Shown: positions 23,657-32,800 of the stretch, piece after piece | How the letters are laid out: each line of letters begins with the position of its first letter | How positions within the stretch are numbered: the stretch's first letter is position 1 | Assembly (NCBI GenBank): GCA_937927975.1 | Contig: CALEZT010000288.1 | Location: forward strand, 1-39,658 | Origin: an uncultured Phycisphaerales bacterium | GTDB lineage: Bacteria > Planctomycetota > Phycisphaerae > Sedimentisphaerales > Anaerobacaceae | DNA length: 39,658 nucleotides | Direction: 5' to 3' | Made by a program: the position numbers and the translations under genes | Notes under the pieces: model-generated | Seen by the model: only the letters and a program-made list of their open reading frames with translations | Database searches by the model: none | Told to the model about the DNA's origin: nothing

Positions 23657-23700
23657 ACTCACGCCGGTCTCACCCAAGGCCGGCGTGAGTTTCTGTTTTA
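23657..23700 (+). terminator. Intrinsic terminator of the OmpA-like gene
   Basis: ACTCACGCCGG (23657-23667) pairs perfectly with CCGGCGTGAGT (23680-23690), 12-nt loop, followed by TTCTGTTTTA. This is the only textbook hairpin-plus-T-tract seen in the window. Confidence 0.9.
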
Positions 23701-23824
23701 ATCGGTCCCTGGGCAACATGAAGGGATGACAAGAGCCGCGTGCGAATCAGCCCAATTTCGCATTACATCCCTTTTTCGGCCAACTTTCCTGTCACATTTT
23801 CCCTCCACTGGTTTCTAATGGTTT

Positions 23825-23850
23825 GGAAGGGTTATAATGAAGAGCCTTCC
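23825..23850 (+). promoter_or_regulatory. Perfect -10 box with flanking inverted repeat before the sigma-fusion gene
   Basis: TATAAT at 23833-23838 lies 30 nt before the start codon. No good -35 is present at 16-18 nt upstream. The -10 is bracketed by GGAAGG (23825-23830) and CCTTCC (23845-23850), a possible operator or transcript-end hairpin. Confidence 0.45.
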
Positions 23851-23867
23851 TTGACAGGATTCGCACG

Positions 23868-26800
23868 ATGTTCGACCGGTGGAAAAGTGATATCGACCTG
23901 CTGAAAGCCAGCCGCGACGGCAACGCCCAGGCGTTTGGCGTCGTCGTGGGACGGTATCAGTCGCTCGTTTGTGCGATCACCTATGCGGCTACTGGGGATT
24001 CCGGGCGGAGCGAGGAGCTGGCGCAGGACGCCTTCGTGCGGGCATGGAAGGGCCTCGGTCAACTTCAGGATCTGGGCAAGTTCCGGGCCTGGCTGTGCAG
24101 CATCGCCCGGAACACGGTGCAGAACTGGTTTCGCAGCCAGGGACGGGACGTGGTGGGCCGGGCAGCCTCGCTGGAGGCCGCGGGCGAGACGATCTCTCGC
24201 GAGTCCGGACCCGAGGAGGTGGTGATGTTCGAGGAACAGCAGGCGCTGATCAGGCAAGCGCTCGCTCAGATGCCGGAAGGGGTCCGAGAGCCCCTGGTCC
24301 TTTTCTATCGCGAGGGCAAGTCGACGCGGGAAGTGGCTGCGCAGTTGGGTTTGACCGAGGAGGCCGCCCGACAGAGGATCTACCGCGGACGCAGTCTGCT
24401 GCGGGAGCAGATGGCCGGCATGATCGAGAACACCATCGCCGGGACCAGACCGGGAAAGGCCTTCACCGCGGCCGTCCTCGCTTCGATTGTCTCGCTGGGC
24501 CTGAAGGGCGCCGGGACCGCTGCTGCCGCGGTGGCTGGGTCCTACGGCGTCGCATCGGTCCTCTCCGGCCTGACGGCCAAGGTGACCGCGGTGGCGGTCG
24601 GAGCTGTGATCCTGGCCGGGGGAATCGTCGCCTACAGGCAGATCAACGGCACGAAAGAGCCGGCCGGCCGGTCTGCGGTGGTCGAGTCTGTCGGAAAGGC
24701 GCCGTCGGACGCTGCTCTGTCTGGCGTTGCGACGGAACCTGACACGACGGCGGCGGGCAAACTTGCCGGCGAATCAGAGACTTCCGGCGCCGCCTCGTCC
24801 GTTCGGACGACGACCAGCGTCAGAAACCGGCGATCAGGAATCGCGATTGCGGCCGGCGGGATCGAGTTTCAACCCCTCGGCGTGCTCAGCGGTCGGGTCA
24901 CCGACATCGAGACCGGCGAACCGGTGCAGGGGGCGCATCTGACCGTCTCGCTGCGGAACGTCTACACGACGATCACCGACGCCAACGGCTTCTATGCCCT
25001 CGACCGGATCGAGGAAGCAGGCGTCTACAACATTGCCGTCTCCTGCGAGGCGTATCTGGGGGGCTCGCAGGACGACGGCGCCTTGAGCGTGAACCTGAGC
25101 CCCGACGCGCAGATCGTCAGGCACCTCCGCTTGCGCAAAGCCTGCATGGTCGATGTGTGGGTGGTCGATGCCGACGGCGCAGGGATTCCCGGCGTCACGG
25201 TGGTGGGGACGCTGCTGGCCGACGACCGGATGAGAGAGGTGAATCGGTCAGTGTACACCCGTACGACGGACCCCAACGGCTATCTCCTGCTGGGCGGGTT
25301 CCCGCCGGCCGATACGGACTATCTGATCACCGCGTGGCGGACTGTCCCGGCGGGCGTCGAGGAACGCGATGGACGGCTGTACACCCGCAGCGAGTGCGAC
25401 TACGCGCCGGCGCGGACGACCGTTCGACTGACGGACCCCGAGGTCGTGCGCCAGGTCCGGATCGTCCTGGAGCGGGGCGCGCCGGTGCAGGCTCGCGTGG
25501 AATACTCCGACGGCGCGCCTGCGGCCAATACCGAGATCGAGATCGCTCCTGCGTGGTGGCATTGCACCTACGGATTGCCGGGGTATAGAACCTCGGACGA
25601 CGGGACACTCACGTTCAACCACATCGTCGAAGATCGGTACGACATCTCCGTGCGGACGCCCACGAGCGACACAGGGTTCATGAGCCAGAAGGTCTTGCAG
25701 GCCCAGCTCCCCTGGCCCGGTGACGAGCCGCTCATCGTGCGGCTGCCCGGCAAGTCGCCGCAGTCGCTGGCTTCGATTCGCGGGTCCCTGGTCTTTCACG
25801 GCGAGAAGATGCCCGATTCCGTGCGGATCACGATGATGTCCCCGAGCGGCGCCTACATCTTCCTGGATGTCACGCGTCAGCCCGACGGCCGACTGGAAGA
25901 CGCCTTCGCCATCGAGCGACTGGAGCCAGGCGTTTACAGCCTGACCTTCTCCGGCGAGAACATCGAGGAAACGACGATCGACAATGTGGTTGCGCCGTGC
26001 TCCGATCTGCGGGTCGATCTGAACTACATCACCCGCCTGGAACTGGCGGGCAACGTCGTGGACGCCCAGAACGGCCAGCCCATCAAGCACTTTCGAATTC
26101 GCGTCAAGAAGCTTCGATCGCTGCGCGGCCCGCTGTACGTGCAGCCGAATCGGTGGGTGGATTTCGAGAACGACAGGGGGGACTTCATCGCCGACCTCGT
26201 GGGCCCAGGGATCTACCAGGTGCAGGTGACTGCCCAGGGGTACGCCACCGCGTGGAGCGAGCCGATCAGCACCGATGAACTCAAGAACGTCGTCGTGGCT
26301 CTCTCGACCGGGGGCTCGATCTCGGGTCGTGTCGTGAACGAAAAAGGCGAGCCCGTCAGCGGTGCGACCGTCGTTCCGCTGTCTGTGGCCGGCGGGAACA
26401 TGACGGAGATCGAGGACGTGTTCATGGACCAGAGCGGAGCGGTCGAGACCGTGAACGGCGCCTTCACGCTTGCCCACATGCCCGCTGGAACCGAGACGAT
26501 CCGGGTGGCCCATCCCGATTACGCTCCTCGCATCGTCGAGGGAATCCCCGTTGTGGCGGGCCGAGCCGGCGCGAACGTCGAAGTGGTCCTCGCCGCGGGC
26601 GGCACGATCGAGGGAACCGTCTATGACCTCCAGGGCAGGCCCGAGGCCGGACAGGTGATCTACGTCCAGGACGCTGTAGACTACCTGGGATTGGGCGACG
26701 AGGCGGCCGGTCGTTTGGGCCAGGCCGTCACGGACGCCGACGGTTTCTATCGCATCGAACATCTTCCTGCGGAGTTGTGTTACGTCCAGAGGATCAACAA

Positions 26801-27941
26801 GTGGCAGGGACAGGGCGTCGTGTGCCGGATGGCGGCGCCGCGCGATGGGCAGGTCGTTCGCGTGGACTTGGGCGGCGTTCCTGTGGTTCGAGGTCGGGTG
26901 GTCATCGACGGCGTCCCGCTGGCCGGGGCCCGGCTGCTGATCGGCCCGGTCCGTTCGCCGCATTCCGGCGCGTTCACCTGCTATGCGACAACCGATGCAC
27001 AGGGGGGATTCACCTTCGGCGGCGCCCTGCCCGGCGTGTACAGCATTCACCGCCGGCAGTCCGCCGAACGCAACTCGTGGCTTGTCGTTGGGACGGTGAC
27101 CGTGGCAGACGCCGACACGGATGTGGGCGTTCTGCCTCCCAACGCGTCGAATCTGTACGTGACGTTGAACGGCGCAGACGCCGCCGACGGCTGGGGGATC
27201 GACAGCGTCTTTCTGACGAAAGGGCAGAGGCTTGGGTCCACGCCGACGGGGATCGCCGAGGCTCCGTCGGCGGCGGGCGAACCCTACGTGGTCAAGGGCG
27301 TCGAGCCCGGCGATTACGTGCTGAACGTCAGACGCCGGGACCAGACGCTCTGGCAGAAGACCGTGACGCTGGACGCCGGCAGGGCCCGATGGGAACTGAC
27401 GGTCGATCTGCCGGTCTGGAAGGCGGGCGTCGCCGGCTTCGTTCGCGGCGTCGGCGCCCGCACGCTCGTTCTGTGGCGCCGGCAGAAGGATGTCCTTGCG
27501 GTCGTGCAGCCCGCCTCGGACGGCAGCTATCGCGTCCAACGGTTGCCGGGGGGTCGGTATTTCATCGGAGAGATCTCGTGCGCATTCTATGATGTGCCCC
27601 CGATCGCGGAGGTGCAGTTGCACGATGAAGGGGACACGCCGTTCGATCTGGACTTGTCCAGTGCGTCGGCCGGACAGACGGGCTTTCTGATCGTGCAGGT
27701 GGTCGATGAACGCGGCTGGGTTCGTGACGACGCGCAAATCCGGCTCGATGGCCCCTTCGGCGCAGTCGAGCCTGTGTATATAGATACTATCGGTCGGGGT
27801 TTTCTCACGGTGCCGGGTTCGCACGTTCTGAACGTGCAAGCCGGGGGGCGCCAGGGCATCTCGAAAAAGGTGAACGTCAGGTCGTTCGATCCCTATGTCG
27901 GCCGGCCTCAGAACCTCGTGATCTGCCTCGACCGCAACTGA
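23868..27941 (+). CDS. ECF sigma factor fused to a transmembrane segment and a huge carboxypeptidase-regulatory-like ectodomain
   Basis: A single 1357-aa frame with no break. Residues about 15-85 are sigma-70 region 2 (SEELAQDAFVRAWKGL; FRAWLCSIARNTVQNW) and about 120-175 are region 4 (QALAQMPEGVREPLVLFYREGKSTREVAAQLGLTEEAARQRIYRGRSLLRE). Alanine-rich hydrophobic segments lie at 197-235, with a clear TM at about 237-257 (VTAVAVGAVILAGGIVAYRQI). From about 335 on come at least four to six carboxypeptidase-regulatory-like beta modules (e.g. GVLSGRVTDIETGEPVQGA; GSISGRVVNEKGEPVSGATV; GTIEGTVYDLQGRPEAGQ). The sigma part would face the cytoplasm and the ectodomain the outside, so signalling by proteolytic release is plausible but inferred. 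There is no anti-sigma gene beside it. AGGA lies 9 nt before the ATG. Confidence 0.9.
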   Translation: MFDRWKSDIDLLKASRDGNAQAFGVVVGRYQSLVCAITYAATGDSGRSEELAQDAFVRAWKGLGQLQDLGKFRAWLCSIARNTVQNWFRSQGRDVVGRAASLEAAGETISRESGPEEVVMFEEQQALIRQALAQMPEGVREPLVLFYREGKSTREVAAQLGLTEEAARQRIYRGRSLLREQMAGMIENTIAGTRPGKAFTAAVLASIVSLGLKGAGTAAAAVAGSYGVASVLSGLTAKVTAVAVGAVILAGGIVAYRQINGTKEPAGRSAVVESVGKAPSDAALSGVATEPDTTAAGKLAGESETSGAASSVRTTTSVRNRRSGIAIAAGGIEFQPLGVLSGRVTDIETGEPVQGAHLTVSLRNVYTTITDANGFYALDRIEEAGVYNIAVSCEAYLGGSQDDGALSVNLSPDAQIVRHLRLRKACMVDVWVVDADGAGIPGVTVVGTLLADDRMREVNRSVYTRTTDPNGYLLLGGFPPADTDYLITAWRTVPAGVEERDGRLYTRSECDYAPARTTVRLTDPEVVRQVRIVLERGAPVQARVEYSDGAPAANTEIEIAPAWWHCTYGLPGYRTSDDGTLTFNHIVEDRYDISVRTPTSDTGFMSQKVLQAQLPWPGDEPLIVRLPGKSPQSLASIRGSLVFHGEKMPDSVRITMMSPSGAYIFLDVTRQPDGRLEDAFAIERLEPGVYSLTFSGENIEETTIDNVVAPCSDLRVDLNYITRLELAGNVVDAQNGQPIKHFRIRVKKLRSLRGPLYVQPNRWVDFENDRGDFIADLVGPGIYQVQVTAQGYATAWSEPISTDELKNVVVALSTGGSISGRVVNEKGEPVSGATVVPLSVAGGNMTEIEDVFMDQSGAVETVNGAFTLAHMPAGTETIRVAHPDYAPRIVEGIPVVAGRAGANVEVVLAAGGTIEGTVYDLQGRPEAGQVIYVQDAVDYLGLGDEAAGRLGQAVTDADGFYRIEHLPAELCYVQRINKWQGQGVVCRMAAPRDGQVVRVDLGGVPVVRGRVVIDGVPLAGARLLIGPVRSPHSGAFTCYATTDAQGGFTFGGALPGVYSIHRRQSAERNSWLVVGTVTVADADTDVGVLPPNASNLYVTLNGADAADGWGIDSVFLTKGQRLGSTPTGIAEAPSAAGEPYVVKGVEPGDYVLNVRRRDQTLWQKTVTLDAGRARWELTVDLPVWKAGVAGFVRGVGARTLVLWRRQKDVLAVVQPASDGSYRVQRLPGGRYFIGEISCAFYDVPPIAEVQLHDEGDTPFDLDLSSASAGQTGFLIVQVVDERGWVRDDAQIRLDGPFGAVEPVYIDTIGRGFLTVPGSHVLNVQAGGRQGISKKVNVRSFDPYVGRPQNLVICLDRN

Positions 27942-28007
27942 TTCACTGGTGATCGTGTTTGACTCCTGCGTCTCTCGAAGGCGCCGGATCATACGGTCAC
28001 TTATGAA

Positions 28008-28067
28008 GGCGGGGAACCCATCCCCAACGGAACACCCTCCCCAACCCATGGTTCCAGGGTTCCCGCC
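28008..28067 (+). terminator. Imperfect inverted repeat after the sigma-fusion gene
   Basis: GGCGGGGAACCC (28008-28019) and GGGTTCCCGCC (28057-28067) pair over 11 bp with one bulge across a 37-nt loop. There is no T-tract. The remainder of 27942-28233 shows nothing else that I can name. Confidence 0.35.
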
Positions 28068-28233
28068 TGCGCGCAGATCGCCCAGGAAGACGAGAACGGC
28101 CCCTTTTCCCGCTCAAGACCCGACGCGAGCAGGTCGATATCCGTAAGACGCGCGGCGCTGTGACGCGCGAACGAGCCGGCTGGACGGGATAGGGGGGCCG
28201 GGTTTTCCCACATCCCCTTGAGGAGTGCGAACC

Positions 28234-28638
28234 ATGGCGTTGGTCGAGTGGAATGAACAGTTATCGGTCGGCGTGCTGGAAATGGACACCCAACACAAGA
28301 GGCTGATCGAGATGATCAATCGTCTGCACGGAGCGATGGCAAAAGGCGAGGGCGCTGCGGTCCTCAAGACGATCGTCAACGAATTGGTGACTTACACGAA
28401 AGTGCACTTTGCATCCGAGGAGCGTCTGCTGGCCTCGCGTCAGTACCCTGCTTTGGCTGCGCACAAGCAACTGCACGAGCACTTCACCGCCAAGGTGGTC
28501 GAAATGCAGGAGAAGATCCAGGCCGGCAAGATGGTCACCTCCGTCGGCGTCGGCAACTTCCTGCAGGACTGGCTTGTCCACCACATTCAGCAGGAAGACA
28601 AGCGGTACGGCCGCCATCTCTGCGGCGTTGCCTGTTGA
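28234..28638 (+). CDS. Bacteriohemerythrin
   Basis: A 134-aa four-helix protein that binds O2 at a non-heme di-iron site. All expected ligands are present: His21 (DTQHKRLIEMIN), His58 and Glu62 (HFASEE), His77 and His81 (HKQLH), His117 and Asp122 (HHIQQED, after Trp113). In an anaerobe with an oxygen-sensitive [FeFe] hydrogenase it could sense, store or scavenge oxygen. GAGGAG lies 9 nt before ATG 28234. It converges on the phosphodiesterase gene with a 9-nt gap. Confidence 0.96.
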   Translation: MALVEWNEQLSVGVLEMDTQHKRLIEMINRLHGAMAKGEGAAVLKTIVNELVTYTKVHFASEERLLASRQYPALAAHKQLHEHFTAKVVEMQEKIQAGKMVTSVGVGNFLQDWLVHHIQQEDKRYGRHLCGVAC

Positions 28639-28647
28639 TCCGGCCGG

Positions 28648-29466
28648 TCATTTTCCCGGTCGGGAGCGGTTGCGCAATTGCTCCCGAAGCCAGTCGGGTC
28701 GGTCGGTCGTGATGCCGTCCACACCGAGGGCGACCAGTCGGGCGGCTTCGTCGGGGTCGTTCACGGTCCAGACGTAGAGCTTCTGGCCATGGGCGCGCAC
28801 GCCGCGGACGAACTCTTCGTTCACGCCGGCATAGTGCACGTCCAGACCGTCGAGGCCGCGGTCCCTGGCCGTCTGAGCGAGGGATGCGTCGTGGGGGATC
28901 CACTGCTCGGTGTCCTTGACCTTCTCGGTGCCCTTGAGCCAGTACGTCGGCAGACCCATCAGTTTCTTGGCCGCGGTGACGGTCTCGAGGTCGAAGCCGA
29001 TGACGACGATCCGATCCATCTTGCCGCTGTCGATGAAAGTCTTGTGCAGCAGGGGCAGGATTTCCTGGCCGCACTTGATCTCGACGTAGAGCTTGCGTTT
29101 CGGCGGGATCGTCGCGATCACGTCCTCCAGGAAGGGGATTTGTTCGCCTGCGAATCTCGGGTCTTTGAAGCTCCCGGCGTCGAGCCGGCGCAACTGGGCC
29201 GAGTCGGTCTCGCTGACCTTGAGGTCCACGCCGGTGGTTCGCTTGGTCGTCCTGTCGTGGATGCAGACGATTCGCTGGTCGCTGGTCAGATACACATCCA
29301 CTTCGACGTCGGCCTGTTTCTCCCAGCCGAGCTTGACCGAGGCCAGCGTGTTCTCGGGCGCCAGGTCCGACGCCCCGCGATGGGCGATGATCTCGACGCT
29401 CCGAGCGCACCCCGACGCCCCCAGAACCAGCATACAAACCACCCCCAAACCGGCGACGCACTTCAT
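28648..29466 (-). CDS. Glycerophosphodiester phosphodiesterase, lipoprotein
   Basis: A 272-aa GDPD-family TIM barrel that hydrolyses glycerophosphodiesters to glycerol-3-phosphate and an alcohol. A signal peptide ends in the lipobox GASGC (Cys20), so it is envelope-anchored. Catalytic motifs: AHRGASDLAPENT (metal and acid/base residues), EVDVYLTSDQRIVCIHD, YVEIKCG and the C-terminal YVWTVNDPDEAARLVALGVDGITTDRPD. GGAG lies 8 nt before ATG 29466. It may release phosphate and glycerol from phospholipid head groups; if the PhoB-like pair does control phosphate genes this is a possible target, but no Pho-type repeat was seen upstream. Confidence 0.95.
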   Translation of the reverse strand: MKCVAGLGVVCMLVLGASGCARSVEIIAHRGASDLAPENTLASVKLGWEKQADVEVDVYLTSDQRIVCIHDRTTKRTTGVDLKVSETDSAQLRRLDAGSFKDPRFAGEQIPFLEDVIATIPPKRKLYVEIKCGQEILPLLHKTFIDSGKMDRIVVIGFDLETVTAAKKLMGLPTYWLKGTEKVKDTEQWIPHDASLAQTARDRGLDGLDVHYAGVNEEFVRGVRAHGQKLYVWTVNDPDEAARLVALGVDGITTDRPDWLREQLRNRSRPGK

Positions 29467-29567
29467 CTTGTGTACTCCACAAAGGCCGATGACCGAGCTT
29501 GCGACATCACGACCGGCCCATGCTATCCGCGGAGGTCCGGCGGTTCAAGGACCATGACCTCAAGTCC

Positions 29568-29597
29568 TTGACTTGGGACCCGCAAAACCCGTAAAAT
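29568..29597 (+). promoter_or_regulatory. Promoter of the LamG protein gene
   Basis: TTGACT (29568-29573) and TAAAAT (29592-29597) are 18 nt apart. The inverted repeat CAAGTC-CTT-GACTTG (29561-29575) overlaps the -35. The leader to 29844 would be about 240 nt, and 29467-29843 contains no supported gene. Confidence 0.55.
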
Positions 29598-29808
29598 GGT
29601 TATCGGTCCTTGCGAAAACGCGACAGGGAGGATCTTGGGTGGATTCCCGACCCCGAAGAGCGACCGTGCCGGCGGAATCATTCCGACAGGAGGGGGAATT
29701 CGCGGTTGCCTGGACGCGTGGGCCTGTATCCCAGGGCAAAAAGCGGGAACTCGCGCGTCCCGTACGGCCGATAGAGAAGAAGGCACGCGTCCCAAGGTGA
29801 GCGAAGGC

Positions 29809-29825
29809 ACAGGACGCAGTCCTGT
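29809..29825 (+). promoter_or_regulatory. Leader hairpin just before a ribosome site
   Basis: ACAGGAC-GCA-GTCCTGT is a perfect 7-bp stem with a 3-nt loop ending 3 nt before the GAGGTG ribosome site of the LamG protein gene. It could modulate translation. No known riboswitch pattern was recognised in the 240-nt leader. Confidence 0.4.
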
Positions 29826-29843
29826 TCTGTGAGGTGCAGCGGC

Positions 29844-32800
29844 ATGAGCAAAAAAGCAGCGTTCTGGGTTCTCCTGCTTGGGTGGTTGGGTGCGGCGCCG
29901 GTTCGGGCCGCGGATCTCGCGTGGATTCGCGCCGCGTACTGGGACAGCCGCTATCCGACCGCGTGGGCCGGGACCGGCGAAGCCACGCGCGACGCCCTGG
30001 CGGCCGCGGGATATGAGATCCTCAACGCCGATCAGCTCAAGACCTGGATGACCGACCGGATTGCCGAAAGAACGCTCAGCGTCGTCGTGTTCGTCAAGGA
30101 CGCGGCGCCGGATGCGGTGGTCGAGACCCTGTCGTCGAGCTGCACGCTTCGCGGGTATCTGGAGGCCGGGGGCAAGATCGTCTGGTACGCGGACATCCCG
30201 TTCTACTACCAGGGCAGCGCCGCCGGGACCAGCACCACCTGGGGCGACAACGGCGCAACCGGCGTTCTGGGTTTCAACACATCGAGCGCCCCGCGCGACA
30301 GCGGCTCGACCAGTGCGTTCACGCCCGCGGGCGTCGCCTGGGGTCTGACCAGGACGTGGACTTCGCAGCGGCCGCTCTTGCCGAGCGTGACGACGAACGT
30401 GACGGTTCTGGCTCGCGACAACAACGGCAACGCCTGTGCGTGGGTCAAGCACTACCTGCCCAACGACAGGTTCCGCGGTTTCGTGCGGTTTCGCGACACG
30501 AGCGGCCAGGCCGACGTCGAGGACATCATCCGGCTGGCCGAGTACGCGCTGGTCAAGGCCTCGAATCCCGACCCGGCCGACGGCGCCGACAGCGTCACGA
30601 TCCCGCTGTTTCAATGGTCCGCCGGGCCGTTCGCGGTCCTGCATAATGTCTATCTGGGCACGAAGCCCGACCTGATGGAGGCGGATCTGGTGAGTCCCCG
30701 CCAGTTCGGCGCGGTGTACTACCATGGCCCCGGCCTGCAATCCGGAACGACCTACTACTGGCGCGTCGACGAGATCGAGGCCGACGGCGCGATCCGGACG
30801 GGCGACGTCTGGAAGTTCTCGGTGACTCCCAGGACCGCGTGGTCTCCGACGCCCGCCGACGGGGCCTCGTACATCGCGGCCGACGCGACGCTCGGTTGGT
30901 CGCCCGGGATGAACGCGGTGTCGCACGACGTTTACCTCGGGACCGAGGCCGCCGCGGTCGAAGCCGGCGCCGCCGAGACGCTGAAGGTTCAGAGACAGTT
31001 GTCTTTGTCGTATGCGACGAGCGGTCTGACGCGAGGGCAGACGTACTTCTGGCGGGTCGATGAGAATCTTCCGGACGGCAGCACAGTGGCGGGCAAGGTC
31101 TGGAGTTTCACCGTCCGACCGATCATCGCCAAGACAGACGCCGGCCTGGTCGGCTGGTGGAAGATGGACGATACGAAATCCGGCCAGCTCGTGGATCATT
31201 CCGGCTACGACAACTACGGCACGCTCCAGGGCGGCGTCGCGTTCGTCGATGGCTATCTGGGCGAGGCCTTGTCGTTCGACGGAGTCGACGATTTCGTCCA
31301 TTGCGGCGCGGATGCGAGTCTGACCGACGTGGGCTCGGTCACAGTGACCGCGTGGATTCGGATGGACGCGGTCGGTCGGGACCAGAAGATCGCCAGCGAT
31401 CAGGACAACGCCCGCGGCGGCTACAAGCTCGGCGTCTACAGCGGAAACAACATGGCCGAGTTCGAGATCCGAACCGGCGCCAACGTCGCGATCCTCAACC
31501 GCAACACGGCCGGCGGGACCGTGCTGGACCGCGGCGTCTGGTATCACGTGGCAGGCGTCTACGACAAGGGCACGGCCATCCGAACCTACGTCAACGGCGT
31601 TCTCGATCGCGAGATGGCGACAGCGGAGGTGGCAGGCGTCTCCGCAGGGGCCTTGATGCTCGGACGCGAATCCTTCTCGAACGCCTACTGGTGGTTTGGA
31701 TTGATGGACGACGTGAGGGTCTACGACAAGGCCCTGACGGCCGATGAGATCCATGCGGCCATGCGGGGCGATCCGCTGCTGGCCTGGGACCCGCTGCCCA
31801 AGAACGGTGCGACCGTCGACATTCGGGGTGCGGCGACGCTGGAGTGGTCGGCAGGCGAGGACGCTGCGATGCACGACGTCTATTTCGGCAGGGACCGGGA
31901 CGCGGTGAAAGCTGCCGACACGAGTTCGTCGTTGTATCAGGGCAGGCAGGCCGGCACGAGCTTCGCCCTGGACGAACGAGTCGAGTTCGGCGGCGGCGCC
32001 TGCTTCTGGAGGATCGACGAAGTCCAGGCCGACGGAACCACCGTCCATCGGGGCGTTGTGTGGGGTTTCACCGTGGTTTCCTATCTGATCGTCGATGAGT
32101 TCGAAGAGTACACCGACGCGGAAGGCGCCCGCATCTATGAAACCTGGATCGACGGTCTGACCGACGGTCTGAGCGGCTCGACGGTCGGCAATATGACCGC
32201 GCCGTTCGCCGAGCGGATCGTCGTCTACAGCGGCAAGCAGGCCATGCCCTTCGACTACGACAACGGGAAGCCTCCGCACTTCAGCGAAGCCTACCGGGAT
32301 TTTGCGCCGCAACAGGACTGGACCGTCGGCGACGTCACGGACTTGTCGATCTGGCATCGCGGCTATCCCGTCGGCTTCCAGGAGACCGCAGGCACGGTCA
32401 CGCTCAGCGGCTCCGGCAGCGACATCTGGGGCACCGCCGACAACTTCCGATTCGCCTACAAGCGGCTCAACGGCAACGGCGTCATCACGGCCCGGATCGA
32501 CAGTCAGACCCGCACCCACGAGTGGGCCAAGGCCGGCGTCATGATCCGCGAGACGCTGGAGCCCGGCTCGGTTCACGCCTTCGTGGCCCTTACGCCGGAC
32601 CACAATATCGCGTTTCAGCGACGAACCGTCCCCAGCGACATCAGTGCCAATACGGATTCCAGCATCGCGGCCAAGGCGCCCTACTGGGTCCGCCTGACCC
32701 GCACGAACAACACGTTCAAGGCGGAGATTTCCGCGGACGGTCAGACCTGGACGCCTCTGGTCCCGGCCAACCCCGCCTCGTCCTCGCTGAACATCACGAT

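Noticed and set aside
25248..28049. A 933-aa antisense frame over the sigma-fusion gene
   Set aside because: It shows no domain or ribosome site and lies opposite a continuous frame with sigma and beta-module signatures.
29598..29843. A c-di-GMP-I riboswitch in the LamG gene leader
   Set aside because: An AGGGCAAA-like stretch is present, but the following conserved GGGACGCAAAGCC part and the tetraloop receptor are absent.
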